From Poecilobothrus nobilitatus (lineage: Eukaryota > Arthropoda > Insecta > Diptera > Dolichopodidae), in NCBI GenBank assembly GCA_947095535.1, contig OX352773.1, positions 32,571,398 to 32,635,397 on the forward strand: a DNA stretch of 64,000 bases, in the 5' to 3' direction. The notes beneath the pieces were generated by a model. It was not told where the DNA came from. It saw only the letters and a list, made by a program, of their open reading frames with translations, and ran no database searches. Below, one piece after another: positions 11,851-25,960 of this stretch; positions within the stretch are counted from its first letter, which is position 1, and every line of letters begins with the position of its first letter. Made by a program: the position numbers and the translations under genes.

Positions 11851-14800
11851 ACATGTCATAAATAAGCATATGTCATAAATAAAAATTTTGTGGCTTACGT
11901 GCAACCTAGCCTATGAACAAACGGATGCATGTTGGATGTTGAATTCGTTAATACTTCCGAAGAGTACCTACGTGAAGTCTAACTGAAATATAATTTTGGA
12001 TGCAGGCATGCAACCTATGTGAGCGTTAACAGCGTTATGTGAGCTCTTAAGGTAAAAATATTAGCATATTTTTTTTTTTTTTTTCGTTTGATTTTATATT
12101 AAGGATATCATAATCAAAATGTTAGTTAAAGTTATCTTTATTAAAAAAATATATTTAAACACTTATTTTATACTCTACTCTATATTCTACTAAAAAAATC
12201 AATAATTTATACTTTACTAAAATATATTTTTCAGAAGTCAATAATTATTTACTTTATTCTAGTGATTAATCAAGATTAGAAAATTTAACTGTAGCTATAT
12301 TTTTTGTTGATGATACTGTGATAATAGCAGTGCAATATTGACTAGACTGCGGAGATAAATTATAAGACGCAACTTTTAAATTCTTTCTATGGGTAAAAAA
12401 ATTAAAATTAAACTTAATGAACTTGAATCTGTGCAAATAATTAATAATTTTGTTATATGTATAACTAAGGTTGGTAAGGTTGACATGCAGCCAGAGGGTT
12501 GTACAAAATAAAAACCATTTTAAGAGCATTCACATATTATAAAAGAATATTTTACATAACATAAAATTTTATGTAACATAATGATAAGTGCACTTTGGTA
12601 CGTATGTGAAATTCCGATTTATACAGAAAGATCTAGTGATTTCTATAGTATAAGGGAAGAAATCAAAAAAAAAACCTATAATAAAACATAAGACCTTTCA
12701 AAATTTTATTTACTTTCAAAACAATTTTATCTCTAAAATTATAAAATATTGTCAAACTTGATTAAAATAATAGTTTTTTTTTTATTTTTTCTTGCCATAT
12801 AATTATCTTAAAATTAGTACACATTTTCATTTACACTCGTAGGTACTCGTACGTTATTAGCCTGACAGATTTTTTTTCAAAATTTATAAATCTACACTGT
12901 TTTTAATAATTCATAAAAACCTTTCAATGCAAATTTCTAATATATAAAAGTAATTAAAATAACCTTATTAAGTATCTTAAGAATACTGTGTTTAAGTCTT
13001 AACAACATAACATTTTCGGCCGTTAAAAAACAGAAAAAATCTCCTACATACGACAGTCATCATGTCATCATTCAGAAATGCATGTGGTCTAGCTTTATAA
13101 GATGCATATGTATAACATATTTCCCATAAAATATCATTGAAATATGTACATATAGTATGTATAACGTGTGTATATTTAAAAATACTATATATCACATTTC
13201 TGTACAGTATTTAATAAAAAATGAGTACATACATATTTAAAGAACAGAAAACTTTACATTCTAATCCATATACAATTTTTACACATATTTTTAGCCAATT
13301 AATTTGAAAACATAATTAGAAAAAGTAAACTTAAAAACATTCTGGTAGATTTATAAAGGTAAAAAACAATCATGTATCTTTTATATTGAAAATATGTTAA
13401 ACAGTACCTGAGATGTATGCATTTAAAAAGAAGTTTTTAAAAATTTGAACAGCTGTCGGTGTTGTACGATCTCCAGCTGTGAGGGTACATAAAATAGTTG
13501 TCCTTCAACATTACTCTTTTAAGAGACCTATGCATAGCTAATATTTCATGCTCCTTATTAAACAGTATTTAAGTTTTGTAAACAGACGCAGGAATAGAGC
13601 GAACCTAATATCAAATTTTTCAAAAAGTGCTTAAAAGGATAATTCACAAAAACATGAAGTGACATTACTTACGAAAAGCACTGTATTACATTATGGTCTT
13701 TTATAATTGAAATGCGATTTTATGTTTCGATATTAACGAATATATTGTGAAAACTCACTTCGCAGTAATTGCGTACTCAATAGATTATTGATTCCTTTAA
13801 AGATTTTTTGTAATAAAAATAGAATATTAACTACCAGCATTTGTAAATGTATAGTAATAAATTAACTATTAATTAAATTAACGCAGAAACAAAAATTAAT
13901 AATTTTTATTTCATAAAACCAATAAAATACTCCGGGCAACTCCGGATACTCTGCTAGTAATGTACTATAACTAAGTGTGTTAAATTAGTTATCCGCCTTC
14001 TAAAAAGTCAGTAAATTCTAAGTGCAATTTTGTTACATTTCCAAATTTCAGAAGCTAATTAATTATAAACTTATAAAGTATACATATCTATTAATAAATA
14101 ATTTATAAATTTTATATTATTGTTATAGCCAATTTAATATTAACCTTCCAAAAAAAAAAATGAAATAGGAAATGCTATTTTCCACATAAAAATTACAAAA
14201 AAAAAAAATGACTTAAAGAATTTTTTTATTTTGTTCAATTTTGTTCAATTTTGTTTTCAGACAACACTTCCTCATTCCATTAAAATCTTAACCACCTCTT
14301 ATCTTCAGTTAACATTTATCTTGTATTGATGATAAATTGGCAATATTAAATTGCATTTTTTTTTTTAAATTTAATTCATTGAATTATTTTAAAATTGTGT
14401 TAAAATACTTCAAATATTCCATTCAAAACCCATCAATCAATATGTAATTAATTGTATTGAAAAATAAAAATTTAATAGTCTTCTATTTATTATTATAAAG
14501 GTCATCTAATTACCTTATGCACAATACGTGCTTCATATTAAAATATAAAAAAAAATAATATAAGAGTAAAGTTTGTACTATTTTTAAAGTATAAATTTAT
14601 AACAATAATGGAAACATGTGTACATACTATTATGATGAATCAAAGAATATAAAATTATTTTCAAATAATTAAATTAATCAATACAAGCCAAACTAATTTT
14701 AACCATATATGAGAATTTTTAATTTAATTTGATTCGATTCAGTTCAAAATAAAATCGATTTAACTTTAATAAAAAAAAAAAAGCATTCTACATAAAATTG

Positions 14801-15312
14801 AAAATTATAGTTTGTTTTCATTTCAGCTATAACTTAAAAAATTTAAAATTTCATTACAATCATTTAAAAAGTTCTTTTATTTGACAACAATGGATTTTGA
14901 ATTTTGAAATTCTTTAAAAATTGAAATTTTGGACAAAATCTCTTTAAAATGTTGTCGTCAATTTAATTAAAGCAAATTTCATGTGTGTGAAAAGTCTTTA
15001 TTACTTGTCAAATACGAGTATAATACATACCTTTTAATTTTTTAAATTCTATTAAAGAAGAGAGTCACTATTGTAGACATCTAGTTTTCAACAAATTGGC
15101 TTTATTTAATCAATCTACTATCTATAGTTAATATACTACGGGGGAAGTTTACGATTTAATTCTAGTATATAGTTGAATAAAGGGAAAGGTTTGATTTATT
15201 ATATATAACTAGTTTAGTTATTAAAACCCTGACACTATCCCAAGGGAAGATTCTTGGTTTCTTTCAAAGATTTTCTAAGGGAAAACTAATTTACAATATT
15301 GCATTGTAACCG
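11851..15312. other. A+T-rich non-coding stretch
   Basis: No gene is supported. Frames at 12266-12529 and 12992-13195 (minus) contain no recognisable domain. A slightly higher-complexity patch at 13445-13560 and another at 15120-15300, just before the retrotransposon relic, may be repeat remnants that I cannot identify. A short TTCAATTTTG tandem lies at 14233-14262. Confidence 0.6.
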
Positions 15313-15800
15313 AATTGAAGGATCAGTATAAAGCCTTTATCAGGACTAGAATGGAGTACAATGCGCATATTTTGGCAGGAACTCCACATTGGGATACATA
15401 GAGAAAGTAAAAGATAGAGCAATTCGTTTATTAAACCATATGAATTGCTACCTCAACTGTGTCTGCACTAGATCATCATCGTGACAGCTCACGATCAATC
15501 AGTATTCTAATGACAATTTACTCTATCTTTTGAATATTTTTTTGGTTTAGGATTCTATTCATAAGAAATAAACATCTTAATGCCACCTCTTAAAAAATTT
15601 AACCGAGATACAAGGAGAGCTTAACCCTACCTTATATCTTAAATTTGATCCCCAGTTGACACAACTCTTCACACAGAAATTTATGAATAATTTGCCCCCA
15701 GAATAGGTTGCCTTGCCAAAGATTGCCAATCATAACGTTTACAATATTGTTAAATTCAAGAAGAACATCAACATCTTTATTCTAAACAGTCCTCCGAACA
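15313..15800 (+). pseudogene. Non-LTR retrotransposon relic, C-terminal part of RT ORF
   Basis: Reading across frames on the + strand gives a broken but recognisable C-terminal tail of an insect non-LTR reverse transcriptase. At about 15313-15360 it reads LKDQYKAFIRTRMEYNAHI, matching the conserved 'YKAFIRPxMEY..HIW' block. After a frameshift, about 15393-15438 gives IEKVKDRAIRLLNHMN (the 'DRVQxRAIRLI' block). About 15468-15527 gives LDHHRDSSRSISILMTIYS (the 'LxHRRDVxSLxxFYRYFHG' block). About 15578-15620 gives PPLKKFNRDTR (the 'PPLRxFxRxTR' block), and about 15740-15800 gives a YNIVKFKKNINIFIL-like end (the 'YNLQxFKxNV' block). At least three frame changes and several in-frame stops make it dead. 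The catalytic FADD-type domain is not in this segment, so this is a 5'-truncated insertion. Clade assignment beyond non-LTR is not safe by eye. Confidence 0.75.
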
Positions 15801-17721
15801 TCCAGTAACTTTTGATATTTACCAATTTCCTATATATCTATATTTCCCCTAATCCTCAAACCGAACAAACAGTACATTGTACCATAGTTTCTAACCTAAT
15901 GTTTGGTTTAATAGGAAGGTCGCTTTACTGTTAAAGAAAATTCGCCCGTTGTTGAGAATTGCAAATAATCTCGGCAATAAAAAACAAAACTTTTTTTATA
16001 TTATCTACTTCAAAATTTTTAAGTTACGCCATTATTGAAGTGTACATACAATAGTATATAACTACAAGATTTTAATTTTATTATTATAAATAATCATAGA
16101 AAGAAAAAATAAATGGTATTAAAATATATTATAAAGTAAGAGTTTCTTACCAACCTCCGCTTTTTTATAAATGATTTTTTTTAATATGTTCACAAAAAAA
16201 AAAAAAAATTCTAAAGATGGTAATTGTTCACCTTTAAATTGATTGAACGCGTCTTCAAAATACATATGTACAAATTTAATATTATCTTACATATAGAGAA
16301 TGTATTGTCTGAAAACATGTATCTTAGAGATACAAACAAAATATATATATATATATATATTTATAACATGTTAAGTAGCTCTTTGCGGATCTTATATTAA
16401 ATATAAGAAATTTTTTTTTAATAACATTACATTGAATAGTTATTAACAAGTATTGTTTTGCTATTGAAAAAAAAAAAAGAAACAATAAACAAATTAAAAT
16501 AATTTTTTTTTTTTTTTTTTAAGTACTAATAAAGTATCATCATATAAAGTAATATTAACAGTATTATATTTTAAATCGATTAAATATTCTTTTTTTTTTT
16601 ATTTTATTTCATCTTACACGGAATTGTAATAACAACATTTTTCTTATAAAAAGAAACAAATATTTTAATTTATATGTATATATACATATACATATGGTTG
16701 TACAATTTAAGCATTGAAGATAAATTACAAAAGATGGCAATGTATTACAGTATAAAGCATAATGCTGAACAAAATAACCATTTTTATTTTAATTAATTTA
16801 AAAGCTAATAGGATCATAAGACAAATAAAATAAAATATTATACATAGTTGATTTTCAATAAAAGAAGTTTTTAACTTTCAATAATTAATTGGACTTAAAT
16901 TGGAATTGAATATAGTTTAATTCTAATAAATGTTATGTATTTGGACCTATAATTAATTACTACAAAATATTTCGAAATTTTCTTAAATAAAAGTTTTGTT
17001 CTTTTTAAAGGAATCTTCCCTATAACCATTTTATTTCAAAAATCTCATCGGTATACATTTTTTTTTTTAATTTTTCTAAAGTGATAAAAATTTCACTCAA
17101 TTTTGAGTTAAATATTGATAAATATATCAAATATTCTAGAGTTTCAATTTAGTGATGTTATTTTTTCTTGAGAAGTAAAAAAATCAACTATTAAAATTAT
17201 AAATTTTATATTTTGTAGATTCATTTTTTCACTGTGTAAAATATTTGAGCTTTTCCTGAATTTTAGTTTCAACTATTTTTGCATTTAATATATCTTTTCT
17301 AATATCTAAAATCTTTAATTATAAAATATTTTCTATTTTTTTTTTTAACGGTTAATCTCAACTTTAAATTTTGATCTATCTATCTAACAAATAAATAATC
17401 TATCAAATTTTCAAATGATCTAATAAATTTTTAAAAATTCAGGAAGCATTTTCTTATGCTTATTGAGTGAAATATTTAAGATTGTGCAAATATTTTAATT
17501 ATACGTTAATTTAAAAGTTAATGAAGTTAAAAGTTAAGTCCGCTGACTTTTAAATCACAAAAATCTGTTGTTAATTGAATTTTTCTAGACAAAATAAAGT
17601 TTTAAAATATTTTCTTTAGAGTTTTTAATTCCACTATCCAAAAATGATTCCACATCATTTTTTATATTTCTGTACCAAAAGAATTTACATTTAACAAAAA
17701 TAAAAAAAAAAAATTCTTATT
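15801..17721. other. A+T-rich non-coding stretch
   Basis: No gene is seen. It includes an (AT)10 run at 16341-16360 and many poly(A)/poly(T) tracts. Confidence 0.65.
16341..16360. repeat. (AT)10 microsatellite
   Basis: An uninterrupted AT dinucleotide run; similar shorter runs occur at 44072-44088, 54422-54440 and 63238-63258. Confidence 0.95.
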
Positions 17722-17875
17722 GGGGCCTGGGTGGACTAGTGAGTAAGAGCCGAGATAAACACCGAAGCACTGTGGGTACGAATGCCACACACAACATAAG
17801 AATATTTCCCCTAGTCTCGTCTGAAAAGGAAAGATCTTGTAATTTTCTTATAATTTATGTGGCAGGGGAATAAAC
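17722..17875 (+). mobile_element. tRNA-derived SINE, family A, copy 1
   Basis: The head reads GGGTGGACTAGTGAGTAAGAGC, an A-box-like start comparable to TRGCNNAGTGG. A B-box-like GGGTACGAATGCC lies at 17774-17786. The body has CCACACACAACATAAGAATA, CTGAAAAGGAAAG and ATTTATGTGGCAGGGGAATAAAC, and the tail is A-rich. The same order recurs in six other places in the window. It is non-coding and would depend on a LINE partner. Confidence 0.85.
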
Positions 17876-18694
17876 AACAAAAAAAATAATTTCAAATTAA
17901 ATTAATATTTTCAACACACCCTGTATGTGTTAATAAAATTATTTTAAATATCTTCTAAAAATTATAATAACTTTGATAAAACATAAATTATTTTTTTTTA
18001 AATTTTTTTTTATTTTTATTTCTAATCTAAAAATTAAAATGGAGATGACATTAAATCATAAATCTACATTTGATTGTAATTTAAGCAACATTTTTATTAT
18101 TTTTTTTGTATTTTTCATGTATCATAGGAAATTTTTAATTAATTCGTACATATTTTTTTTTTTTTTCTTATATTTATAATTTAAAAATATTATATAGATT
18201 TCTAGTTTACCTTCGAATTCATGTTACAATATACAATAAATTAATTAAAATTCTTCATTTTAATATAAAATATTACAGTAGCTTTAGTCTTGTACTAGTC
18301 AATTAAAATAATGTTGGTAAAATCCGTTTGCATTATACATAATATTATAAATCTTATCTTAAGAATTGAAGAAGTTAAAAATGTACTTGACCTACTGAAA
18401 AACCTAATTCTCAACCTCCTTTAAGACAATTGTATGGGTCCCACGAGATTTTACAAATATTTTTAAAAACTTTTCTCTTTAAAAATTAATATAACAAAAT
18501 ATGGAATATTTTAGAAAATTATGAGCAGTCAGTTAAATTATTAAACTTTGTATTATTATTAGGTAATTTTTAGAAGAGTTCATTGTTTTAAGTTCCTTAA
18601 GAATTTTTTTGATATTTTTGCAAAATAACGAACCGTAAAAATATAATTTTGTAATTAATTTTCTAAACGAATATCTTTTATGATTTTCTACTAC
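17876..18694. other. A+T-rich non-coding stretch
   Basis: Nothing beyond homopolymer-rich DNA; the frame at 17973-18179 is poly(T)-derived phenylalanine-rich sequence. Confidence 0.65.
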
Positions 18695-19065
18695 TTAGAC
18701 TAATTTTACTCTAACTAGAGCCGGACATCTGCAAAGAAAGTGCTCCAGACTCTCGTTTGCTTCTTTGCAACGCCGGCAGGAGGTGTTGTTAGGGATTCTT
18801 AATTTGGTTGCATGCGTGCCTACTGGCCAGTGACCTGTCATGATTGCCACTAGTCTGGCGATGTCTATGCGAGATTTGGATATCAACTCGTTTGCTCTCC
18901 TTTTGTTGTATGTATGGGCTATGGACATTTTCTAGATATGGTGCAATTGCTCAGATTACTCCACGTATTTTGAGATTTCGCTATATATAAAGAGAGGATC
19001 CGTTCCTTTACGGTACTGATTTGAAAGCTGACTCTTTCTGAGTCACTCCTTTCTTTGCTAATAAA
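18695..19065 (-). pseudogene. Non-LTR retrotransposon relic, zinc-knuckle C-terminus
   Basis: The 77-codon minus-strand frame (18695-18928) ends with a Cys/His cluster, C51-x2-C54-x8-H63-x2-C66 with a further C68, followed by PAL. It is preceded by THATKLRIPNNTSC and by ARLVAIMTGHWPVG. This matches the segment after the RNase H domain in insect Jockey- or R1-like elements ('TGHxxxGxHAxxxG...CRxCxxxxExxxHxLCxCPAL'). Upstream, in another frame (about 18930-19065), sequence reads TWSNLSNCTISRK, the expected preceding block. One frameshift therefore separates them at about 18930. It is a 5'-truncated, inactive insertion. The compact GC content, well above its surroundings, supports a foreign origin. 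It is a different segment and strand from the relic at 15.3-15.8 kb. Confidence 0.8.
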
Positions 19066-20487
19066 ATATACAATCTATAATGTGTACAAATGTACAATGA
19101 CTCCTATATAGTAAAATATACAATCAAAGAAACTATTTTTAAAATATCCGAAAATATTTTATATTTTTTTTTTTAATTCCTATACGGTTACTTATAGATT
19201 AGTTTTGTGCATGTGCATATTACTTTTCTATATTATAAACAAAGTTATATGACTTACATCACTATATATATAACTAATGCATATGCACTGCACTAATCTA
19301 AAATAACTTTTTATTAATTCTTTAAAACCTTTCGACCATATACAAATTAACATAATTTAATTACTGCAATTAAAAAATAAAATAAAAAAGAAATAAACAA
19401 AACAAAATTCTTAATACAATTTTTTTTTTTTTTAACTTCTCTTCTTGACAGCAAATATTTTATATCTTAAGATAAAAAGATGTTAAAATGACGCCAAAGT
19501 TTTTTTGTTTTTTAAATAACACTTTAAAACTAATATTATATAGATATAAAACCTCACTTGAAATTAATAATAAACTGATTTTAACCGTGGAAGTAAATTT
19601 GTACAAAAAAAAAAAAAAAAACAAAGAATTCTTAACTTTTTTGACCTTGTCTTCTTTTCTCTAAAAATATATATATTTTTTTTTTAACAGTTATATCAAT
19701 AATGATGCATGTAATATGACGTTCATATATTTTACAACATTGTACATATTATATTTGATTTTCAAAAAAAAAAAAAAAATATTTAACTAGATTACTTAAT
19801 CACCTGTACCGTTAAAAAATGTACAATCTTATTTTTTTTTTTTTTTTATAAAATATATAATATGAATGTCTGTAAATACGTACCTGTTAACAATAAATAA
19901 CACCATCTCTTCGACAAAAGACAGCATGAACATTTATATTTAACAAGAAGAGATATACATAATATGTATACTAAAAAATCGCAATAGTAATAAAAATAAT
20001 CATAAAAATCATAATAAAAATAATAATGATATTTAAAAAAAAAAATAGGAATAAAATATATACATATATGTACCTACATAGTAAAAACAAAAAAAAAAAA
20101 ATTTAAAAAGTTCACATGGTTTTGATTCTTGCATTTTCATCATCATCTTCTCTATATGATGTTCAATTTTAAAAAATCACTTGGAATTTCAAGGTCTTAA
20201 CATGATATTTTTTTTTTTTTTTTTTTTGTTATCTTAACCAAAATATCCAAAAAAACACATAGAGAACATAATATTATATATTATAAAAAAAAAAAAAAAA
20301 GAGCGCGCAATTTTTTTATCGCATGGGATTTTTATATGCCTTTTTTTATACATGCAAAAAATATAGCTATACATATAAATGTATCTAGATATGTCTATAT
20401 GGTGCCAAAATTTTGTTTTGATAGTGGTAATATTTGATTTAGTTTTTTTATTTATTTATTTTTTTTTTTTGTTGTAACATAACAAAC

Positions 20488-20518
<31 letters not shown>

Positions 20519-22884
20519 CAAATGTTCACTTGTTGTAGCTGTACCTTTTCAAGTCTTAAAATACCTATTCTGTTCTTCATAGAGTTTTGCTCTAAAACTT
20601 ATTTCGAATGCCTTGATTTGAATTGATTTTTTTTTTTTTATTTTAAGAAGTTTTTTGGGTGTCGCAGTTTTAAGAATCCAATTTAGACTAACTAAAAAGT
20701 TTAATAAAAAGAAAAGAGACAAAAATATATTACACGCTTTTTTTTTTGTATTATATTTTGTCTTAAATTTCTGATGATTTTCTTATGGGGTTTTACTTCA
20801 ATTTCGAGCACTTTTTTTTTTATTTTATTTTATATCGTCTTTCGATTGCATTTTTTTGCATGCATTTTTGTGGTTTTTATATTGTGTTGGTTTTTTTTGA
20901 TAAAAAAATTTTTGTTCTGTGATAATCTGGTGCGGTTCAAAAGTGCGGATAAGCATGCAAAAATATATATAACAAATTTTATTATTGAAATTTTCATTTG
21001 GTTTCGGTTTTTGAATTGAATTTCTTAAAATATCTGTTAAATAAAAAAAAAAAGAATAGAGGGAGAAGAGACACTTTGCATTATTCTAGAACAATTAGGT
21101 AACGTTAGATTATTTTTTGTTTTTTGGTTGTGGTACTATGATCCAAAACAATGGTTTAAGTTGTTGCATAAGCATAACATTAAATTTTTTTTTTTTTTTT
21201 GTTATTGCAATTTTCTTAATTTTAAGATTTTGTTGGTTGAAATTGTCGTCAATAACGAGACATCGATTTTGAAAAAAAAAAAAAATGTTGGAAATTTTTT
21301 GTTTTTGGTTTATTATTTATTTTATTGTTGTGGTGCGATCAAGAATGCTTATTAAAAAGTCTAGAGGAAAAACATTTTAAATTTTATTCAAAAATAACTT
21401 TGGTTTTTTTTTTTTTTTTGTTTTTGGAAATCAGAACGGAAAATACAACGCGATCAGCCTAACCTTATTTTCAGGTTGTATTTATTTGCATTGCAATTTT
21501 TAAAGATTTTGGTTTTTTTTTTTTTTGTTACCAGACCTGTATAACAGAGGTCTCTTTTCTAGGTTTCAGGTTTTTGAACTTCTGATTGTTTTTTTCTTTT
21601 TAATTTTTTTTTTTTTTTGTTGGAATTTTGGAGGTTTGGTTTTTGTTATAAGGAAATTTTTTTCTTAATACAAACTAACTATTCTAGTTTCTAATGACGC
21701 ACCCGACTCTATATACCTACATGCATACATATATTATTATTAAGATGATGACAATTTTATATTGAAATTGTCATTGAAAATAAATTTTATTTTGTCAGTC
21801 ATACATTATATTTGTATATATAGCATAAATGGTAATGTTCGATGTGATTCAAAGTTAAATATTAAAAAAAATTTTTTATTGACAGATTCATGTTATATCA
21901 TGATGAAAAATCAATAAAATGCACAAAATAGAACAAACTTAGATTAATTTTTAAATAAAAAAAGAATTTAATTCAAATCAATTTTCTTTAATTTGATTTT
22001 AAATTTTAAAATATGAAAAAGTATTTATAATTCGTGAATTTTGGTAAGATTTTAATCTTGTTGTCATATAGGTAACCTTTGAATTTTACAAGAGGTTCAA
22101 GGATAATAAGTACATATATGTATTTATAAAAATTAAAAATTCTTTAAATCTTAAAAGTTTTTGCCAAACCTTTTCTTTATTTAATTCTACTTTTTTCTTT
22201 TTTTGATATATTGTTATTTATTAAATATTAGAATTCATAATATGTTTGAATAAATTTTAAATAATTACGTTAAAACAAAAATTAAAAAAACAAAATAAAA
22301 AAGACAAAAAAAAAAATGACAGGTGTCTTATATATTTTTTTTTTTTTTTTTTTTGAAGAATACCATTATTAAGGTGGAATATTTTGTTTTTTAAATTCAA
22401 ATATGATGATGTTTTTATATAAGTTAATGTCAAGTTCACAAAACTCATTTAGCATAACTAAAAAACAAAATTTAAAATTACTTAAGGTTTTAGTTTTATT
22501 TGAGTAAAATAAATGGGTGTACAATGTTTAACATTCATTTGTCATGATTTTTAGATATCATATCTAACAAAAATTAAAAAAACTTCAGTAATATTGAATT
22601 TTAAATATTCAAATAAAAAAAAGGAATATTAATCTTATAGTAAAAATAAAAAATTTCAATAGCATAACCTTAAAAAGTTTATTACTACATTAAAGGAATA
22701 TCATAACAATCATAATTTTATATGCAGTAATAATAGAATGAAGAAAATGGAAAAAAAAAATATTTTTTAAAATAACAAAAAGAAAACTTTTCCTATGAAA
22801 AATTATTTTTTAAAAGGATGTATGTATGAAATTGAAAATTTAAATTTAATATGACAGGTTTTAATTTTAATTTAAAAAAAAATA
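19066..22884. other. A+T-rich non-coding stretch
   Basis: No gene is seen. It is dense in 12-20-base poly(A)/poly(T) runs. Moderately complex patches at 20530-20700 and 21420-21720 contain no sustained frame. The frames at 20774-21019 and 21128-21355 are Phe/Ile/Tyr-rich translations of T tracts. Confidence 0.6.
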
Positions 22885-24190
22885 AGGTAGAATGTAAACC
22901 AACGGTTTTTAAAAGCGCACATTTCCAAAACTCAATACAAACTGTTTAGAAGTGTGACTTACACAAAAAATTTGAAAATTTCATGTAATAAGAAAAAATG
23001 TGAAAATAGGACATTTTTGAAATTTTGAGGAGCCGTAATTCCGGAATCCTATATAACTAAGAAAAGCTGTTAACACACGTAAAAATATATTATTGAACCT
23101 TTAATTTTCATGTCTTGCCGAAGATAAATTTGTACAGGTGCCTAAGTTACAGGTGTCTAAAAATAGCAAATTTTCAATTTTTGAGGCGTAATAACTCTTA
23201 AAGAGGGGGCGTTACCAAAAAATTTTCTGAGGAAACTTATACTAATTCTAAAAGTTCTTTCTTGTCTCAAAATTGCAAGCCTCTATCTAAAAGCGTGCCG
23301 GAGTTATGAAAGTAGAAATTTCATGCAAAATGTGGTTTTCACATAACGGTAAATTTAAATAGTAAATTACAAAATATCACATAATTTTGATATTGTTTTA
23401 TATAGATAATAAAATTTTCGATCTTCTGGCGGTCTTAGATTGCAAAACTATTACGCAAAGCCTGAGATATATACATCTGAAAATGGGGTTTTTTTGCAAT
23501 TTTTAAGAGCTGCAACTTTGGAACCCTTTACAACTTAAATAAACCTTTAACACACGTAAAAATATATTACTGTAGCTTTAAATTTTACATCTTGCAGAAG
23601 TAAAATGTGTACAGGTTCCTAAGTTACAGGTGTTTAAAAATAGCAAATTTTCAATTTTTAAGCCCTAATAGCTCATAAACAGGGGGTGGTCCAAAAAAAT
23701 TTTCTGAGCAAACTTATACTAATTCTAAAAGTTCTTTCTTGCCTCAAAATTTCAAGGCTCTATCTAAAAGCGTGCCGGAGTTATGAAAGTAGAAAAAACA
23801 TGCAAAATTTGGTTTTCATATAACGGTAAATTTAAATACTAAATTTAAAAAAATTGTATAATTTTATTATTATATTAATATTAATTTACAAAGATAAAAG
23901 AAATACCTGTCGAATAACGTTTTCAGATTGAAAAAATCTTAAGCAAAACATAAGATATATGCATTTAAAAATAGGGCTTTTTCAAAGTTTGAGGGGCTGT
24001 AGCTCCGTAATGGGGGGGGGCTACATGAAAAAGTTGTTCCACAAAATTATTTTTTTTATGAGACCTACCCATGGTTAAAATTTTTTTTCTCTATCTTTAA
24101 CGGTGTAGAAGTTTTGTAAACAGACGGACGGACGGACGGACAGATAGAAACTAATAAGCACATTTTTTCAAATTTTTTTTGGAAATGTGC
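22885..24190 (-). repeat. 1.3-kb core repeat, copy 2 (inverted)
   Basis: This is the reverse complement of 6086-7383. It starts AAGGTAGAATGTAAACCAAC and contains GCACATTTCCAAAA at 22917. Both 477-bp units follow, with CCGGAGTTATGAAAGTAGAA near 23297 and again near 23774. It ends with the (GGAC)n module and GGAAATGTGC at 24181-24190. Its length (1306 bp) is within 8 bp of copy 1. The differences I see are mostly substitutions and homopolymer length, plus a TA-rich insertion of about 10-15 bp near 23866-23885. If one transcript spanned both copies, they could pair as a long intramolecular duplex across about 15.5 kb. Confidence 0.85.
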
Positions 24191-25960
24191 TAAAAAGGAG
24201 ATTTTACAAGGTAATAATTTAAAATGGAAAGACAATAAAAATGGTGTATAACAGTTTTTAAGTTTCAGAGACAGTTCGAATTTAATAATTATTATGTGAC
24301 AATTTTACTAGATCAAAAATATAAAAATTTCTCGAGTGTTGCTTTTAAATGAGACAATTTTGTTCAGTCACTTCTTTGTTTGTCTGATTAGACTTGTAAT
24401 ACTGAACTAAATTCATATGGGTAACTGGAAAACGTGACAGCAAAAAGTGAGTGAATATCGTAATAAGCATTTTATTAAATATGAATATAGATGAGAGTAT
24501 ATACTTTTGAATACAGCTTTTGTAAAACAGAGACTCTTATACTAAAGTCTATTTTCGAAACAGTGTAAGAAACAAATCATTTTGAATGCAAAGAAAAATC
24601 TTAATTTTATGAACGTTGAACATATTATCTATATTTTCACATAATTGTACTGAATAAAAATACATTAAAAATAATTTATTTAAATGATTAAAGTTGTATC
24701 CAACCATCAATTTATTTAGTAATAGTTTAATTTTTCATTTAATGACAAATATCTTAAACTACACTCTAATTTTGAAAAAACAATAAAGCCACCCTAAACA
24801 CTCCTATTCTTATAATTAATCTTTAATTCTTTTAAAAATTATTTCTCAATTTTAATCATTAATAATTATTTTACATTATTATGAATAAATAAAAGCAATT
24901 TTTTTTTTTTGTTATTAAAATTATTAAATATAAATCATTTTATAGCCAAAAGACGATTTCTTTTTGCAACTGAATTAGAATCCATTTTAATAATCTTGTT
25001 TTGTTTTTTGATTTTTTTTTTTTTTTTGTTCATTAATTCAAAATTCAAAGGAATTGTTTTTTAGCCCTAGGTAGCTAGCTAACATTTTATTGCATTCAAT
25101 TAAAAAAAACAGATATTATAAGGTGTTACCATCTATTCTTCATAATTCATTTTTTTTTTTTTTTATAATTATTTTTATGATTCCATTTATTAATTGGATG
25201 ATGGTAGCTAGATAAATAGAAGTATACTATAGTAATTAAATTAGAAATAATTAAATGTTAATAAAAAAAAAAAACCTTGATATGTACATTAACTTGATTA
25301 AAAAAGAAATCGCTACCCAAATTAAATTTTATCCTTTAATCATCAATAATAACGTACCACATTTTTTTTATGTTAATGTTCAAACCTATTAACTAACTAT
25401 ACCTTTCAACCTACCAAATCATCATATAAATCAATTATTCAATCATAAAATTCAAATATCAAACCAGTCAATTCTGCAGTCAGCATCATTCAAAAGAATC
25501 ATTAAAATCATAATCATTATATTAAACATTTTTCAATCATCGCGTAATTCACTGGTACTCATTGGTATTATAATGCAGTTTTATTTTTATCTTTTTCTTT
25601 CGTCAAATCACATTCTATTTAATTTTTTTTTTAATTCTTTTTGTTTTTTTTTTTTTTGGAGAAGAAAAAAAAATTTTTTAAAACGACGAAAACGATGAAA
25701 CGATTTTATTAATTAACATTAAAAGCAAACATTTCTCTTGATTTTTCGCTTTTGATCAATGCAAAAACGACTGTAAAAATTTTACAAAAAAAAAAAAAAA
25801 TGAAAAAGTTTGATTTTACAGAAAAATATTATTTATCCCGTTATTCAAACGAATATTTTTCATAATTTTATGTTTAAATTAAGCTGAAAAATTGTACTAG
25901 TTACACTTTTGATTGGCTCTAGATTAAGTTGTTTTAAATTCTGACTTATTTTCATTAGTA

